64,000 bases of DNA from Agrypnia vestita. Taxonomy: Eukaryota; Arthropoda; Insecta; Trichoptera; Phryganeidae. The translations under genes and the position numbers were made by a program. The DNA lies in assembly GCA_016648135.1 (NCBI GenBank), contig JADDOH010001521.1:248001-312000 (forward strand), in the 5' to 3' direction. The notes under the pieces were generated by a model. The model ran no database searches. It saw only the letters and a list, made by a program, of their open reading frames with translations, and had not been told where the DNA came from. How positions within the stretch are numbered: the stretch's first letter is position 1; every line of letters starts with the position of its first letter. Below are positions 43,400 through 55,549 of this stretch, piece by piece.

Positions 43400-43594
43400 T
43401 TAACTCTTTAATTCTTTAAAAATGTTCAAATTGCTGCCATATTTTACTGCAATTGTTGCAAGTTCATTTATTGGATACGGTAAATTCTGCCCAATTATAA
43501 AGTTGATAGCTGCCTTTACGGCTTCGTCCCTATTTATGCAATTGAATTGGCAATTAAAACTCAAGTTGGTATTTTCAGGAGCACTTGATCCCAT
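43400..43594 (-). CDS. Unrecognised 64-codon open frame, possibly coding
   Basis: The minus-strand frame from ATG at 43594 to TAA at 43400 reads MGSSAPENTNLSFNCQFNC, then INRDEAVKAAINFIIG, then QNLPYPINELATIAVKYGSN. The composition is balanced and soluble-looking, unlike the low-complexity frames elsewhere. An in-frame stop lies just upstream. It may be the end of a mobile-element or host protein. I do not recognise a family, and no partner gene adjoins. Confidence 0.35.
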   Translation of the reverse strand: MGSSAPENTNLSFNCQFNCINRDEAVKAAINFIIGQNLPYPINELATIAVKYGSNLNIFKELKS

Positions 43595-43636
43595 AATAAG
43601 TCAAACATCTTGTTGCTACGAGGACATCTTTAATCG

Positions 43637-43961
43637 AAAAAGTAACCCATAAAAGTTTTTATTATTTAGTAAAATATAATAACAATTAAAGACGAATTAA
43701 AACATATAACATAACACTAAACTTACAGTAATTTAATATATTTCTAAAATATCACATGTTTTAAGCTTTGATAAGTCACTTCAGGCTTTGAAGATTAAAT
43801 TCTAAAAAAATTTGTCAGTCAATTTAGATTTTCGACATTCGTAGTGACGTACCTATTATGAATACCGACGGAGTAATTCAAATTTAGAAAATATTCCGCG
43901 ACGTTATCGGGCAAAAATTTTTTCGGCACACAAGCAGACGCTACGAATTAAAGAAAGGGAG
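43637..43961 (+). repeat. Family A repeat, copy 4 (internally deleted, first of a dimer)
   Basis: Leader AAGTAACCCATAAAAG, body to GACGTTATCGGGC, then a deletion joining directly to TTTTTTCGGCACACAAGCAG and the end box AAAGGGAG (43954-43961). Confidence 0.85.
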
Positions 43962-44454
43962 TAAAAAAGTAACCCATAAAAACCAAGTTTTTATTATACT
44001 CCCTTTCTTTGTAAAATATAATAACAATTAAAGACGAATTAAAACATATAACATAACACTAAACATACAGTAATTTAATATATTTCTAAAATTTCAGATG
44101 TTTTGAGCTTTGATACGACACTTCATGCTGTGTGTAGTGAAGTACCTATTATGTAAACCGACGGATTAATTCAAATTTAGACAATATTCTGCGACGTTAT
44201 CGGGCCGCCGTTGCTAGTAATCAAACTTTTGTAATGATTCCAATTTGAAAAAACTATTATGAAAAATCCGAAATTATACTACAATTATTATTATTTTTTA
44301 ACGAAAATTTGAAAGATCTTCTTGATCGTCGCCACGAGTCTGCTTGCAAAGTTTCAGCGCGATTAGATCACGGGAAAAGGGTCAAAAATCTATCTAATTT
44401 TTTCAGACGGCAAGCCAGCAAGCAAGCGGACGCCACGAGTTCATATAAAGGGAG
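43962..44454 (+). repeat. Family A repeat, copy 5 (second of a dimer)
   Basis: Starts immediately after copy 4 with TAAAAAAGTAACCCATAAAA and runs to GGGAG at 44454. It carries the conserved frame DLLDRRHESACKVSARLDHG near 44312-44372. Confidence 0.88.
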
Positions 44455-45539
44455 TAAAAAAGAACACAATATTGGATTAACAATGTTGATGGATGAATAA
44501 TTTGACATACTCAAAATATTCTAAATGTTTTTTCATTAAAAAATAATAATAAGGTATTTTGTACCGGAAAAAAATCATGTTCGGTAATACGACATGGAGG
44601 GTAAAATAAAAGAATTGCAACGGCATAGTTCAAAGTAATCTAAAATGCATCCCCTGCAAACAACCCTTAGAGATCCGATAAATTCCCCCTTTAAACTCGC
44701 ACACTCTGTACAAAAAGGCGCACTGAAGATACACGAACAGAATTTCAAACAATATATTTTCTTTAAAACTTAATAATACCGCAGCAAACATAGTAAAGTC
44801 TTGTGGGAATTGACCCTAATAAATATTAAACATATATTTTAGATGTATCGTGGTTTTTGGTTATTTCTGGTATGCAAAATATAGTACTCTGGTCCATTGG
44901 GTGCTGTAATATGAAATCTTTATGAATGGCTACAAGATATTTGTATCAAAAAAAGGTCACTTACAGCTGTGTGTTGGTGTATTCTGCTTTCTACAATGAC
45001 GTGCTTTAACGAAAGTAAAGTGTGAGCAAAAGTTACAATATGAAAAACAGGCATACATATTTTACATAGACATATAAACGTTTTAAGGGGTTACGCGGAT
45101 TACGCCATTTTGAAAGTGTAAAAAAAAATTTTTTTAGCAAGTTAAATCGTTTTTACTTTTAAGAATATTTAAAGCATTTAATTATTTAAAAATTCCCAAT
45201 ATTAGTGAAGTTATATTAATTAACAGTGAGCGCATCAGAGTTGGCTAAAGCCTAAATAAGAGCTCAACAGGAAACCAAAGAGGCCAGGAAATTGAAAAGA
45301 GAGACTCAGAATCAGAGGACATCACAGCAACAATAGAACAATACCTCATGTATGGTCCAGGAATTGCAGATTAAAGGTAATTAAAAAAATATATTAGATT
45401 TTAAGTCGCTGACGTCATATTTTTTTTTGCGTTTTTCTCGAAAAAACTTTTTAAAAATGGTTTAAACGTACTTAACCGGTTGAAACAATTGTTTTTCATA
45501 ATATTGTCGAACGTTTTTTAAAAAAATTATTTATGGTGA
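44455..45539. other. No gene recognised
   Basis: AT-rich 1.1 kb stretch without recognised features. Confidence 0.4.
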
Positions 45540-45850
45540 TTGTGTTTAATTTGTAGAACTCCATATTTATTTTTAGCGAAATTTAAAATAAATTAAATTT
45601 TAATAAATTTTATTAAGTTCACTTAACTATTTTTAGGTGTTTAACAGCTGTTTCGGCTTGTAAGGCCATTATCAAAGGGGAATGGGTAACTTAAAATTTT
45701 ATAAATAAGTCGTTTGTACGTGGTATTTCCACTGTTTGATAATGGCCTTACAAGCCGAAACAGCTTAAACACAGCTTAAAAAACAGACCTAAAAATAGTT
45801 AACTCGCAGAACTTAATAATAATATTTAATTTATTTTAAATTTCGATAAA
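45540..45850. repeat. Family F giant palindrome, copy 1
   Basis: About 100 bp inverted arms. The left arm runs from GCGAAATTTAAAATAAATTA (45576) to CAGCTGTTTCGGCTTGTAAG; the right arm runs from CTTACAAGCCGAAACAGCT to TTTAAATTTCG (45845). They enclose ~60 bp. A near-identical family member is at 61801-61996. Confidence 0.88.
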
Positions 45851-47183
45851 AATAATTATCCAAAGTGTTATTTTCAAAAGTTATCAATTTTTAAAACATA
45901 ATTTTAGCTTTCTTTTTTCAAACAGCTGTCATTTTTATAAAAAAAGAATTATTCCCTACGTCACACGATAACCCTTCTAAATAAGAAAAAAAATTGTGTT
46001 TTAAATAATGCCTAACAGAGAAATCATGTACACCATTAGCGAGGATTTTTAAAATATCTATCGCTTCGAGGGCTATACTTATCCAAGGTTACGAAACCTC
46101 TTAACAACATTAATAAATTTTTGTATTGGAATATTAAAATAAAAATTTACATGTCGCAGTAAGCAGTAATTTTTTTTTTATATTAGATGTAAATACAAAA
46201 TTTATTCTGAAGGTTTTATTCTGAAAGTATTCTGAGGTTTTATTCTGAAATTTTCAAAAAAAAATTAATTTCATTGCTGATAAATCGGCGTTTACATTAC
46301 AATTAAGTGTTTAATATACAGGGTGTCCGGTATTTTGACGTCAAGCCAAAATCGAATGATAGTTATAATAGTCATAATAGTTATCAGAAAAATATTTAAA
46401 AAAAACACAGTTAGTTAAAACTGGGCAAAGTATTGATTTTGAATACTTGATTTGGTGAAAAAATGACATTTTCTTCCAAACTGGAGCAGTTGGCTTTGAA
46501 TTTTGGACAAAAGTTTACAGAAGCATTATTCAGGATTAAATAATAATAAATAAATGAATGTACCGTAAAAAAATGCAAAATATATTCCAACACATACTTA
46601 ATTTGTTTGAAATATATTCCTGGCATTGGATATTTTAATAAATATTGCACACGAAAATATTTCGCACACACACATACAATATCTTTTCGCACACACACAT
46701 ATAATTATCTTTTCTGCAAATTTATTTGGCATTTCAATCAAGAAATGGATGCAAAACTAAATAAATAAATCGCATATTTCAACTCAAAGACTTTTCAAAG
46801 AACTTGGCAACTCCAAATATTATATATGGTGTAGAATTTTACTTACGGATATATTACACGGGGATCAAAAGTTTCAGCATTTACTTGTGAATAAATAATA
46901 CAAAAAGGGAAAAAAAGTTTATATATAAATTATTTTGAATACACACGAGTAACGATAAGAAGTTTCGGCGGAGAGTTTAGTCAAATTCCTTATGTTTATT
47001 TAAAAGTCTTCCTGCGCGGGATATAAAATACGAAAAAAGTTTTCCCCACGCCACAAGTCAAGACATTATTTTAAAGAAAGTATCTTATCATCAAACTAAT
47101 GACATGTACTATTGAGGATTTTTCACTTCTACCGAACCATGTAGTAAAGGTGAGTAAGAATTTAAATAGAATAATATTTTTAT
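45851..47183. other. No gene seen; one CAGGGTGTCC end
   Basis: AT-rich. ACAGGGTGTCCGGTATTTTG at 46318 resembles a family B-type terminus but has no partner end nearby. Two short CACACA runs lie at 46666-46702. Confidence 0.4.
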
Positions 47184-47702
47184 AAAAGTAACCCACAAAA
47201 TCCAAGTTTTTATTATACTCCCGTTCTTTGTAAAATGTAACAACAATTAAAGACGAATTAAAACATATAACATAACAGTAATCTTACAGTAATTTAGTAT
47301 ATTTCTAAAATGTCAGATGTTTTGAGCTTTGCTAAGACACTTCATGCTTTTAAAAACATTTGTCAGTCAATTTAGATTTTCGAAATTCGCAGTGAAGTAC
47401 CTATACCGACGGAGTAATTCAAATTTACAAAATATTCCGCGACGTTATCGGGCCGCCGTTGCCTTTTGTAATGATTCCAATTTGAAAAAACCATTAAAAT
47501 TTGTAACAATCCGATATTATAATATAGTTATTAAATTTTTTTAACGAAAATTTGATAGATCTTCTTGATCGTCGCCACGAGTCTGATTGCAAAGTTTCAG
47601 CTCGATTGGATCACGGGAATAGGGTCAAAAATCGATCCAAAGTTTTTTCGACGGCAAGCTGGCAAGCAAGCAAGCAGACGCCACGAGTTATTATAAAGGG
47701 AG
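47184..47702 (+). repeat. Family A repeat, copy 6
   Basis: Full-length: leader AAAAGTAACCCAC, CTCCCGTT near 47218, GACGTTATCGGGCCGCCG near 47440, frame LLDRRHESDCKVSARLDHGN (about 47558-47620), and AAAGGGAG ending 47702. Confidence 0.9.
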
Positions 47703-47824
47703 TTAAAAAATGGAGGAACATGTACCTACTCATGTACGCGAGGCAGAAGTTGTAATTTTTTGGCGTGATTATGATAATTGATATTTACATATTAATACAA
47801 AAATGTATATTAATATTGTTAAAA

Positions 47825-48090
47825 TTTTATTGTCTGTCCGCATCGCAACTGGTGCGAAGGAACAAGAGAGTATTTTTCTAACAGCGAGAAGACCATAGTG
47901 ACGAGAATGAGCGAACTGTGATCCAAACGAACATAGAAATCAGTAAATAAAGAGTACCCTTGTGTGGAATATTCTAGCGAGCGAATTAGTACAAATCGCG
48001 GAATTGTGTTCCAGTTAAGTTTGTGCCGCCCAATAAATTTGTTTATAAATAAAAGTTCAATTTAAATTACGTGTTTTATTTCGAACCCAT
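47825..48090 (+). mobile_element. LTR-like R/U5 segment
   Basis: GC-richer leader (GCGAAGGAACAAGAG, GCGAGAAGACC), then GGAATATTCTAGCGAGCGAA, which resembles 36866-36885, then AATAAATTTGTTTATAAATA. It looks like a partial LTR; edges unresolved. Confidence 0.4.
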
Positions 48091-49144
48091 GATAATATAT
48101 ATTATAATGCTTTGCGACTTTCAACATTTACAAATGGTTTTTGTGATACTTGTTATGAAACCTTTTAACCTTTTGGATCTGTTGACAATATTTCATCGTG
48201 TGGGCGAAATGTCAATCCAAGGTCATTTCCAGGTCTCTGATTTAGCGTAGGTATATTGCTGGAGCTCAGCATTATTTATAGTATTCCTAGTAACTCTTAG
48301 TATTTTTTGTAATTCGGTCCGTTATATTTTTTAGGTAGGTAGATACCATGAGTTCAATATTTATTTACATTAGAGTACTTTTTATGGGATGGAGCATTTT
48401 AAGACCATCCGCGAATTGAAGCATTCGAAATGTGGATTTACAGAAAAATGCACAAAATAAGCCCGCTAGGTAGAGTTACAAATGAATAAAAGTAGCTGAT
48501 GGATCTGGTAGTTAAAATGCTTGCCTGGAGTCTCTTTAATTTTTAAGGAATCTTCACAATATAATTTTTACCAATGTCATTAAATAATAAGTTTACTTGA
48601 ATTGAAATAGTTATCATCAGAAAACATCCATTCTAAAAAATGCTCAAAACGAGTTAGGCATATACGGGTTTGGACAGCTCAAGACGATATATTTATGTGC
48701 TGAAAATGTACATGTTCTAAGTGATATTTTTTGTAAATTCCATATTTTTCGTACCCACATCACGGCCGTAACCGCTTAACAAACTTTTAAACGCAAAAAA
48801 GTGGTTTGACTGTTTTTTACGGCCTCAAATTTAAAAATCCTTGGCGAGCAAAAATATTGGTTAAAATATCCAATTGGCATGACGCATTATGCAACTTTTT
48901 ATTATACTGTTATTACACGATAATAATTTTGTAGAAAACATCTTAAATACTTTACTTTTTTTGTGCATTTAGACATTTTGTAGAAAGAATCCTACCTGTA
49001 AAACGCGTCATATCTTTTTCTTATACATTAGAAAAAACATAAAAAACATTTACAAAAACATTATTGGGAATTAGGCTCATTCCTTATTCCCAAAAATATG
49101 CAATAATGAATTAATCATATTAAACTTAATTCCAGTACCTATAA
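48091..49144. other. No gene seen; AT-rich
   Basis: AT-rich 1 kb stretch, nothing recognised. Confidence 0.4.
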
Positions 49145-49640
49145 TAATAAAAAAAATAATAGTTAGATCATTTATATAGCGCTGTTGCTGACTAAAAACA
49201 CTTATTTACTATTACATACATACTTATTCATTAAATGACATGCAAAAAATGGAACTAATTAAGTGCTAGAAAGAATCAGGTATGTTGGCGGAGTGCGTAC
49301 TAGGCGTGGGAAACATAACGTTGTGTTATAACGGTTTGATTCTGTAGGTTTTCATATGATTGTCTAAACAAATGCATGTTTAGTTGTTTTTTGAACTGTG
49401 GTAAGCTGTCTGTTTGTCTCAGTTTATTAGGTAGTTTATTCCAAAAATTTGGTCCAGCCATTGTGAAAGCACGGTCACCGAAATTGATTTTGTAGACGCG
49501 ATTTACTTCAACTAACCTATTTGTATTAGATATTGATGCTGAGCGAAGAGTTAGTTGTCTATTATTTGCGGGAAATGGAATGCTGAAGTCGGTAATGTGT
49601 TGAGGGGATTTGTTATGAATAGCCTTACGTATGTGGGGAG
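49145..49640 (-). pseudogene. L2/CR1-type LINE C-terminus with 3' tail
   Basis: A clean, uninterrupted C-terminal coding end on the minus strand. It reads RKAIHNKSPQHITDFSI, FPANNRQLTLRSASISN, NRVYKINFGDRAFTMAGP, NFWNKLPNKLRQTDSLPQF, KKQLNMHLFRQSYENL, with the stop at 49300-49302. The GDRAF...GPxxWNxLPxxxR....FKxxLKxHLF pattern is characteristic of L2/CR1/jockey-type reverse transcriptase ends. The 3' flank includes TATAGCGCTGTTG and an A-rich tail. The copy is 5'-truncated at about 49640 but looks younger than most others here. Confidence 0.85.
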
Positions 49641-50340
49641 GTTAGTGCAGTCCCTCACATTCCATATATATATATATGAAATTATGATGCAAGCGTTATA
49701 TAAAAATATATGAGGATATGAATATATACATAGAGATTTTCACACGCAGCTATAAAAAAGGCAAGATATACATATAAAGTGATTAGGTATATAGCAAGAA
49801 TTATTCAAATAAATAAGGCATACATAGTAAGAAAGACATGGTGCGATGCGAAAAAGTTAGTTTCAAAGTAATAATTATTAACATAAAAAGTAAGCATTGG
49901 TAAATAAAAAGGATGTATAAAATAAAATAAAAATTAAATATCGAGGTTTAAATCTTTAGAAGCCATTTTCTCAGTTTCATGTTTTTTGAGTTGGATGCTT
50001 TCTGTATAACTACGTCCAATTATAAAAATCCACAAAACAAAATAAAACATAATAAAGCAAATGGAAGTAGAAATGATAGGAAAAAGGGGGGGGGTTGAAT
50101 CAGAATTTGTCTGTATTGCAGTTTTTTTTAGTCTGTAGGGAGATTGTTAAATGGCGTTGGAATTACGTATTGTTCGGTCCGGCTTTCCTAAAAAATATAC
50201 ACCTATATTTTTTAAATCTGGCATTTTATTCGTCATTTGTCGTGTCGTCTATCTGTGTTGTATCTCATTTTTAAATGTCATTTGCGTATTCTTTTAGTGT
50301 CAATTTGTATGAGTAAAATATTGCATATTTTAAGTATATT
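49641..50340. other. No gene seen
   Basis: AT-rich, with a short TATATATA run at 49664 and a G9 run at 50087-50095. Confidence 0.4.
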
Positions 50341-50935
50341 CGCCCGTATTCCGAAAATACCAATATTGGGATCTAAAATCTTTATCCCAACAATTAAAAG
50401 ACAAAAATAAAATAAAAAATAAACGAAACGTAGGTATATTTCGGAGGTGTGGTCAGAGGGAAAAAGGAGTACATGACGGTTATCTGTCAAACGACAAATA
50501 TAAAAGCAGTTCAACAATATTTCTTTTTTCTATGGTCCAACGCGATAATCACAATTTTGCCATAATTTTACATCAGGACGCTGCGAGAGAAGAAATTAGT
50601 GAGTGTATATGAAATAATCTTTTTATATTAGCTTTAAATACAGAATTACTACTTATTTGATTTAATTTTAATCGAAACATGAGAATTGTGAGGATACGTT
50701 TGCGACAGAGCAAAATTGTCCAGACCAGAGAATCAGACATCGCAAATAAATTTACTTTGAGAGAGATACGTGAAAATATACAAATGTTCTTATTTAATTA
50801 CTACAAACACCGACGTATACCGAAGTCTCATTTATTTTTTATTTTTATTCTAGACTATTAAGTGTTGGCATAAAGATCTTATGTACCTACATCCAAATAT
50901 TGCTATTTTAGGAATACGGGAAATTGTCAGGATGG
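50341..50935. repeat. ~590 bp segment bounded by ~40 bp inverted repeats
   Basis: CCCGTATTCCGAAAATACCA (50343) and the inverse of TGCTATTTTAGGAATACGGG (50901-50920) match over ~40 bp with a few changes. The interior shows no coding signal. Probably a non-autonomous DNA element. Confidence 0.65.
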
Positions 50936-52199
50936 CCTTTACACACTTCATTTTGTTTTTTATTTGAGATAGTTATAAATATCCTAAGTCTTAGTTATTT
51001 TACTTTGTCTAAATGTTTGAAAAGTTAGTCCGTAATTTTTGAGGCCTTAGTTTATAATTAAGTCTACAAGTCTGTGCTTCTTAGATACAGTATTTTAAAT
51101 GAAAAAATAAAATATTGTGCTCTTAGTTTATTGAACGTGTCTTCTGTCATTTTCCAGTAGAATTTTTTTTTTGTTTCCCATGTAAATACTCCACCATTTC
51201 AAAGCGCGCGCAGCAGCAGTCACTGCAGGCATTATTTAAGCTGTTTAACTCTTAAAAGACTGTGCTAAAAAATACCTTCGGGAACGGTGGTGTAACACGG
51301 CGTTACCTGATTAAAATCGGCATAGTTTTTAATATGTGATAAAATATACATATATACGATACAGATAAGACTTTTTAAAGGTCCTTTTATATAATTATAT
51401 AAGGTAAACTTACATATTTGCATTATTTTAGTACATTTTCATAAAATCATGGCATATCGAATTTGCGTGCGCTTCCGCTGACGTATCATTAGCAACTGAA
51501 TTCAATGACGCGGTCGCCAGGTCGCGTCAGTCGCCTGCACTCCGTCTTTGTCTAACACGTGTTACGCGACTCTATCGTACTCATTCGAAAATGTTTTCGC
51601 TTTCACCGAAACCCATGCAATCGCCATCTCTGTCCTACATGAAATGTGTGATAAACTTGTGCTCTTTCTTGCTCGATTTAACTGCGATGTGCAATATTCT
51701 GCTCTCTTTCACACACTGTCCAAAAATACGAGAGTAATGAATAAATATTTTTAAATTTAAAAATCCGTACATTCGTAACAGTTTAATTTAGACATTTGAG
51801 TGTGAAAATGTCTATTCGATGATTACAAAAAATGTGACGTTTTAGTTTTCGTAAATAAGGTAGATATTTCATATTTTCTATGACAGGTAGACCTACGTTA
51901 CATCACCGACACACAGGAGTTAAATATTGTCCTGTTAATGTAAAGTCGTTGTTTTAGTTAATAAATTTAAATTTTAAAAATAGCTAGACATGTTTCGACC
52001 ACCCTGCAGATCGTCTATTAATTGCGATCGTTTGCCTCCCTCTGTATGACAATATCGCTCATTGAGCGTCGCAGTGGACTACACGCTGTTCGTGATATTG
52101 GGTGCAGTTGCATTATGTTTTGAGATCACGTACGGCCGGAGGATTCTTCAATAGTGCAATACTTGCTCCCTGGGGCTCTTTGTGTTGCCAGGTCCAGTA
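50936..52199. other. No gene recognised; GC-richer blocks 51180-51240, 51460-51720, 52000-52200
   Basis: The GC-richer blocks have no recognised domain or convincing splice sites. They could be promoter, exon-remnant or retroelement sequence. Confidence 0.35.
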
Positions 52200-52830
52200 A
52201 ACCAACGGACTTAACCATAAGTTTATTTATTTATTTATTAACACATTACTATTTGATTTATTTCTTAAGTTAGTCAATATTATAATTTGTATATTAACTA
52301 GTTAAATCTATTACTAACATAATATCCATAATAATCTACAAATTTACATTTACATCTAATTTAATCTATAATAAAATATATATATACATCTTATTATATG
52401 ATGTAATCTATGGTACTATCTAAAATATAATATATTTTAGAACATATTCAAAATTTGTTGCAAAGTTAACATTGAACATAAAATTATACCTAAATATTTC
52501 ATTTCATATACTTTTTCAATGAGATCAGTGTCAATATTTACATTTTTCACCATAATTAGTGTTTTTTTTTTGCCTATTTCGATGTATTTTTTTTAACATT
52601 TAATTTAAGTTTATATATTTTTAACCAGACTGATATACTACTGAAGTGTTCGTTCAGTTTATCTATTGCATCTGTATAATCCTTGCCTGATATATTGATT
52701 AATGTATCATCCGCAAATAATCTTATTTTGCAGTGTTTAATTATTTGAGTAATATCATTGATATATATATAATAAATAATATAGGTCCTAATACTGATCC
52801 TTGAGGAATGTCTTATATAATACCATTTTA
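52200..52830 (-). pseudogene. Non-LTR reverse transcriptase palm (FADD) remnant
   Basis: The minus strand reads DIPQGSVLGPILF (about 52810-52770), a small frame shift, then HCKIRLFADDTLINISGKDY (about 52735-52675), DAIDKLNEHFSSISVWLK and YKLKLNVKK. QGSVLGP and the catalytic FADD box identify the reverse transcriptase palm. Sequence downstream (to 52200) is decayed and A/T-rich. The WLK..KLKLN segment parallels the remnant at 481-1240, so both may be one family. Confidence 0.9.
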
Positions 52831-53039
52831 TTTACAACGCTGGCCTCTTTGGGTCACGCTCGTGCTAGTTTAAAAAGTAAATGGCACTTGAAGGTCGTCT
52901 TACGTAATGATATACGAGTACGTTAAAAGTGTGCATGAGCAATATCTATGCGATAAAGAAACAATGCCAAATACTAATGCAACAATGCACTTGACGTCGG
53001 TTGACGCATTTATCTATTTAAACATATATACAACTATCC

Positions 53040-53500
53040 GAAATTTCTGGCGAATATCCATTAAATTAATTCTTCCTCTTCACCCGCTTTCCATACTTTT
53101 CTTTTCCACAGTTCCATGTTCTGGACCATCGGTCGTCCAACTGAGCATTCTTCAGGTCTTTTTCCACACTACTACACCATGTGGCGCTGGGTCGACCTCT
53201 ATCTCTTGTATTTTGAGTGAGGTATGCATTGTATAATCTTCATCCCTCATTACATGGCCATACCATTTCAGTCTCGATTCCTTCAGTAACAGGGATCGCT
53301 CTAAAACTACCCTCAAATGTCATCATTTCTCACTCTTCAAGCCTCGTTATACCCTCAGACCATCTAAGCATTCAACAGTTCGGAATTCTGAGCTGTTGAT
53401 CGTTGCAGATCTTACTGCAGTTTTATATACGTACAAACTTTTAATCCTCATAGGTACACGATTATCGCACAACACTCCATTTCTGTCATGCTACACGAGT
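53040..53500 (-). pseudogene. RTE-type non-LTR C-terminal region, decayed
   Basis: Minus-strand pieces read NGVLCDNRVPMRIKSLYVYK (about 53490), then EMVWPCNEG and TRDRGRPSATWCSSVEKDLK, NAQLDDRWSRTW (about 53100-53190). They follow the order GVLCDxRxPxxxKxKxYK ... GHVMRM ... RGRPxxxW of insect endonuclease-reverse transcriptases, with many frame changes. Confidence 0.75.
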
Positions 53501-54474
53501 TCTATGGGTTTATATTAAATTAATGTAATAATATAAATTGTTCAATTTTAAACAAAATTTTGTTTCCTTCACCTACTAGTTTCAACTGATGAAAGACATC
53601 GACAAAGATGACTTTGCAATTTGTAAAATAATGATGACATTATTTTTACTATGTGACTTATATTATTCCATCCCCTATCCACAGAATAATTAAACATTTA
53701 ACAAATCTATGTTCTATATATACACATTCATTAGTGGCAGACTGTATAGCGCCATATATAAAAAAACTAATTGTAGTTATTATTTATATGCAGTACACAA
53801 ATTAATTAGTGAACAAAAAATAAAATAATGCTATGTATTACGTTGATGCATAATTTTTCGTTAAGTATTATTTTAAAGTACTGACTACACGTTACTGATT
53901 CAGCGTGCCCTCATATTATAAAAAATGAAGTGCCTAATACCTGAAAAAAGGTACACTTGGATCCGAATTAAGTGGAAAATATGGGGTATTTAGGGGTTAC
54001 CGTGAAGGGAGCATGTTATCTCGTCGTGGTACTTAATATTAATACTTTTTCACCCTTATACGACTATTACACCGATTCCTAATTCACGCCCCCATCCTTC
54101 TCTAACATATGTATATACATACTCGGGAGATACCTTACCTCTTCACACGTTTTCTCACTTTTCGCTGGATTTTAAAGAAAAACATTTAGCCATAAATTTT
54201 TTTATCTTTCAAAAATATGTTGGTTTTATGCTCGTACATATTTTTTTAGCTCAGTGTTTAGCGAAAATACTAGATTATGTACAAGTATCGATATAAACCT
54301 GTTTATTAACTATATAAAAACTGTAAATTAAAATTCTTGGATAATAGAAAGAAAATTAGTTTGAAATAAGACCTCAGTTATATTTTTACGTTGCCTTTAA
54401 AAAACATGACATTTATATTTTTTTTTGTAGTTTGTGGATTGATATTTTAAATAATTTAACTAAAATATATTTTT
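53501..54474. other. No gene seen; AT-rich
   Basis: AT-rich stretch, nothing recognised. Confidence 0.4.
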
Positions 54475-54545
54475 ACCCGCTCATCGCTCTAGTGGTTAAG
54501 ACTCTCACCTAGAGATTGGTTCTAATCTCATTGCAGAAGATCGCT
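54475..54545 (+). repeat. tRNA-like SINE head
   Basis: CGCTCTAGTGGTTAAGACTC resembles an A box/D arm and GGTTCTAATCTC a degenerate B box, correctly spaced. It directly abuts the foldback at 54561. Confidence 0.5.
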
Positions 54546-54560
54546 TCCATCAATAATCAA

Positions 54561-54788
54561 ACATATATCGAGGGTAGAAAGCCAAAAAAGCCTTTGAACT
54601 TTACAGGAGAGAAAATGAAAGTTCTGTCAACCTGATTTTATAAATGTTTCTTTTATTATTAAACGATTTTCATATATATAAAATTGTAAAAAAGTTTACA
54701 TGAAAAAATCAGATAAACAAAACATTATTTTGCTCTCCTGTAAAGTTCGAAAACTAACGCCCTTTTGGCTTTCTACCCTCGATATGTA
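54561..54788. repeat. Foldback MITE, ~50 bp arms
   Basis: ACATATATCGAGGGTAGAAA...CTTTACAGGAGAG and CTCTCCTGTAAAG...TTTCTACCCTCGATATGT are near-perfect inverses; 228 bp in total. Confidence 0.9.
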
Positions 54789-55060
54789 CTTCTTCATATT
54801 GTACATATATGTACTTTTTTGTATCTTTTATAATAGGATGTGCAAATATACAGATTGATATACAAAAAGAATAGAGATAGGCTAATCTACCCTAATAAAA
54901 TGCAGATCATGAGGGCAGTTTTACTACTTTTTTTTATTTCACTTCACCTCACACAACAAAAACGTCACACTCTTATTAAATAAATGAATATTGATAAATA
55001 TCCACCTACCTGTAATTATTTTCAAGCGGGTTTAGGCTTTATATAAGCATATTGATGTAT

Positions 55061-55549
55061 AAAAAACTAACCCATAAAAACCAAGTTTTATTATACTCCC
55101 TTTCTCTTTTGTATTGTTTCGAATTTGATATTAACATATTCCTCTTGCTTTAAGTTCATGTGAAAAACCTATTCCATGTATATTATTATCCTTAAAACTT
55201 ATAGAATATTTAAAACGTAATAATTGGTATAGGGGGGCACGGCGTCGGCGAAACCGTCTGATCGGACCCATGGCTCGAGTCAGACTAGTTGAAACAGGTT
55301 CCGCGCTTTCTCCACGCGTCGGGCTCCTTTCTCATTTGTATGGTTTCCAATTTGAAAAAATTTCGAAAAATCCAAAATTATACGAGATATAATTAAATTT
55401 TTTTTAAACGAATTTGTTAGATCATTTTTATCGTCGCCACGAGTCTGCCTGCAAAGTTTCAGCTCGTTTGGATCACGGGAAAAGTATTAAAAATTGATCC
55501 AAAATTTTTTCGGCAGACAAGCAGACGCTATGAGTTAAAGAAAGGGAGT
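55061..55549 (+). repeat. Family A repeat, copy 7 (diverged interior, first of a dimer)
   Basis: Leader and CTCCCTTT at 55096, then ~200 bp of unrelated GC-richer sequence (55215-55335) replacing the 5' half. After that comes the family 3' half from CAATTTGAAAAAA to AAAGGGAG (55541-55548). Confidence 0.8.
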
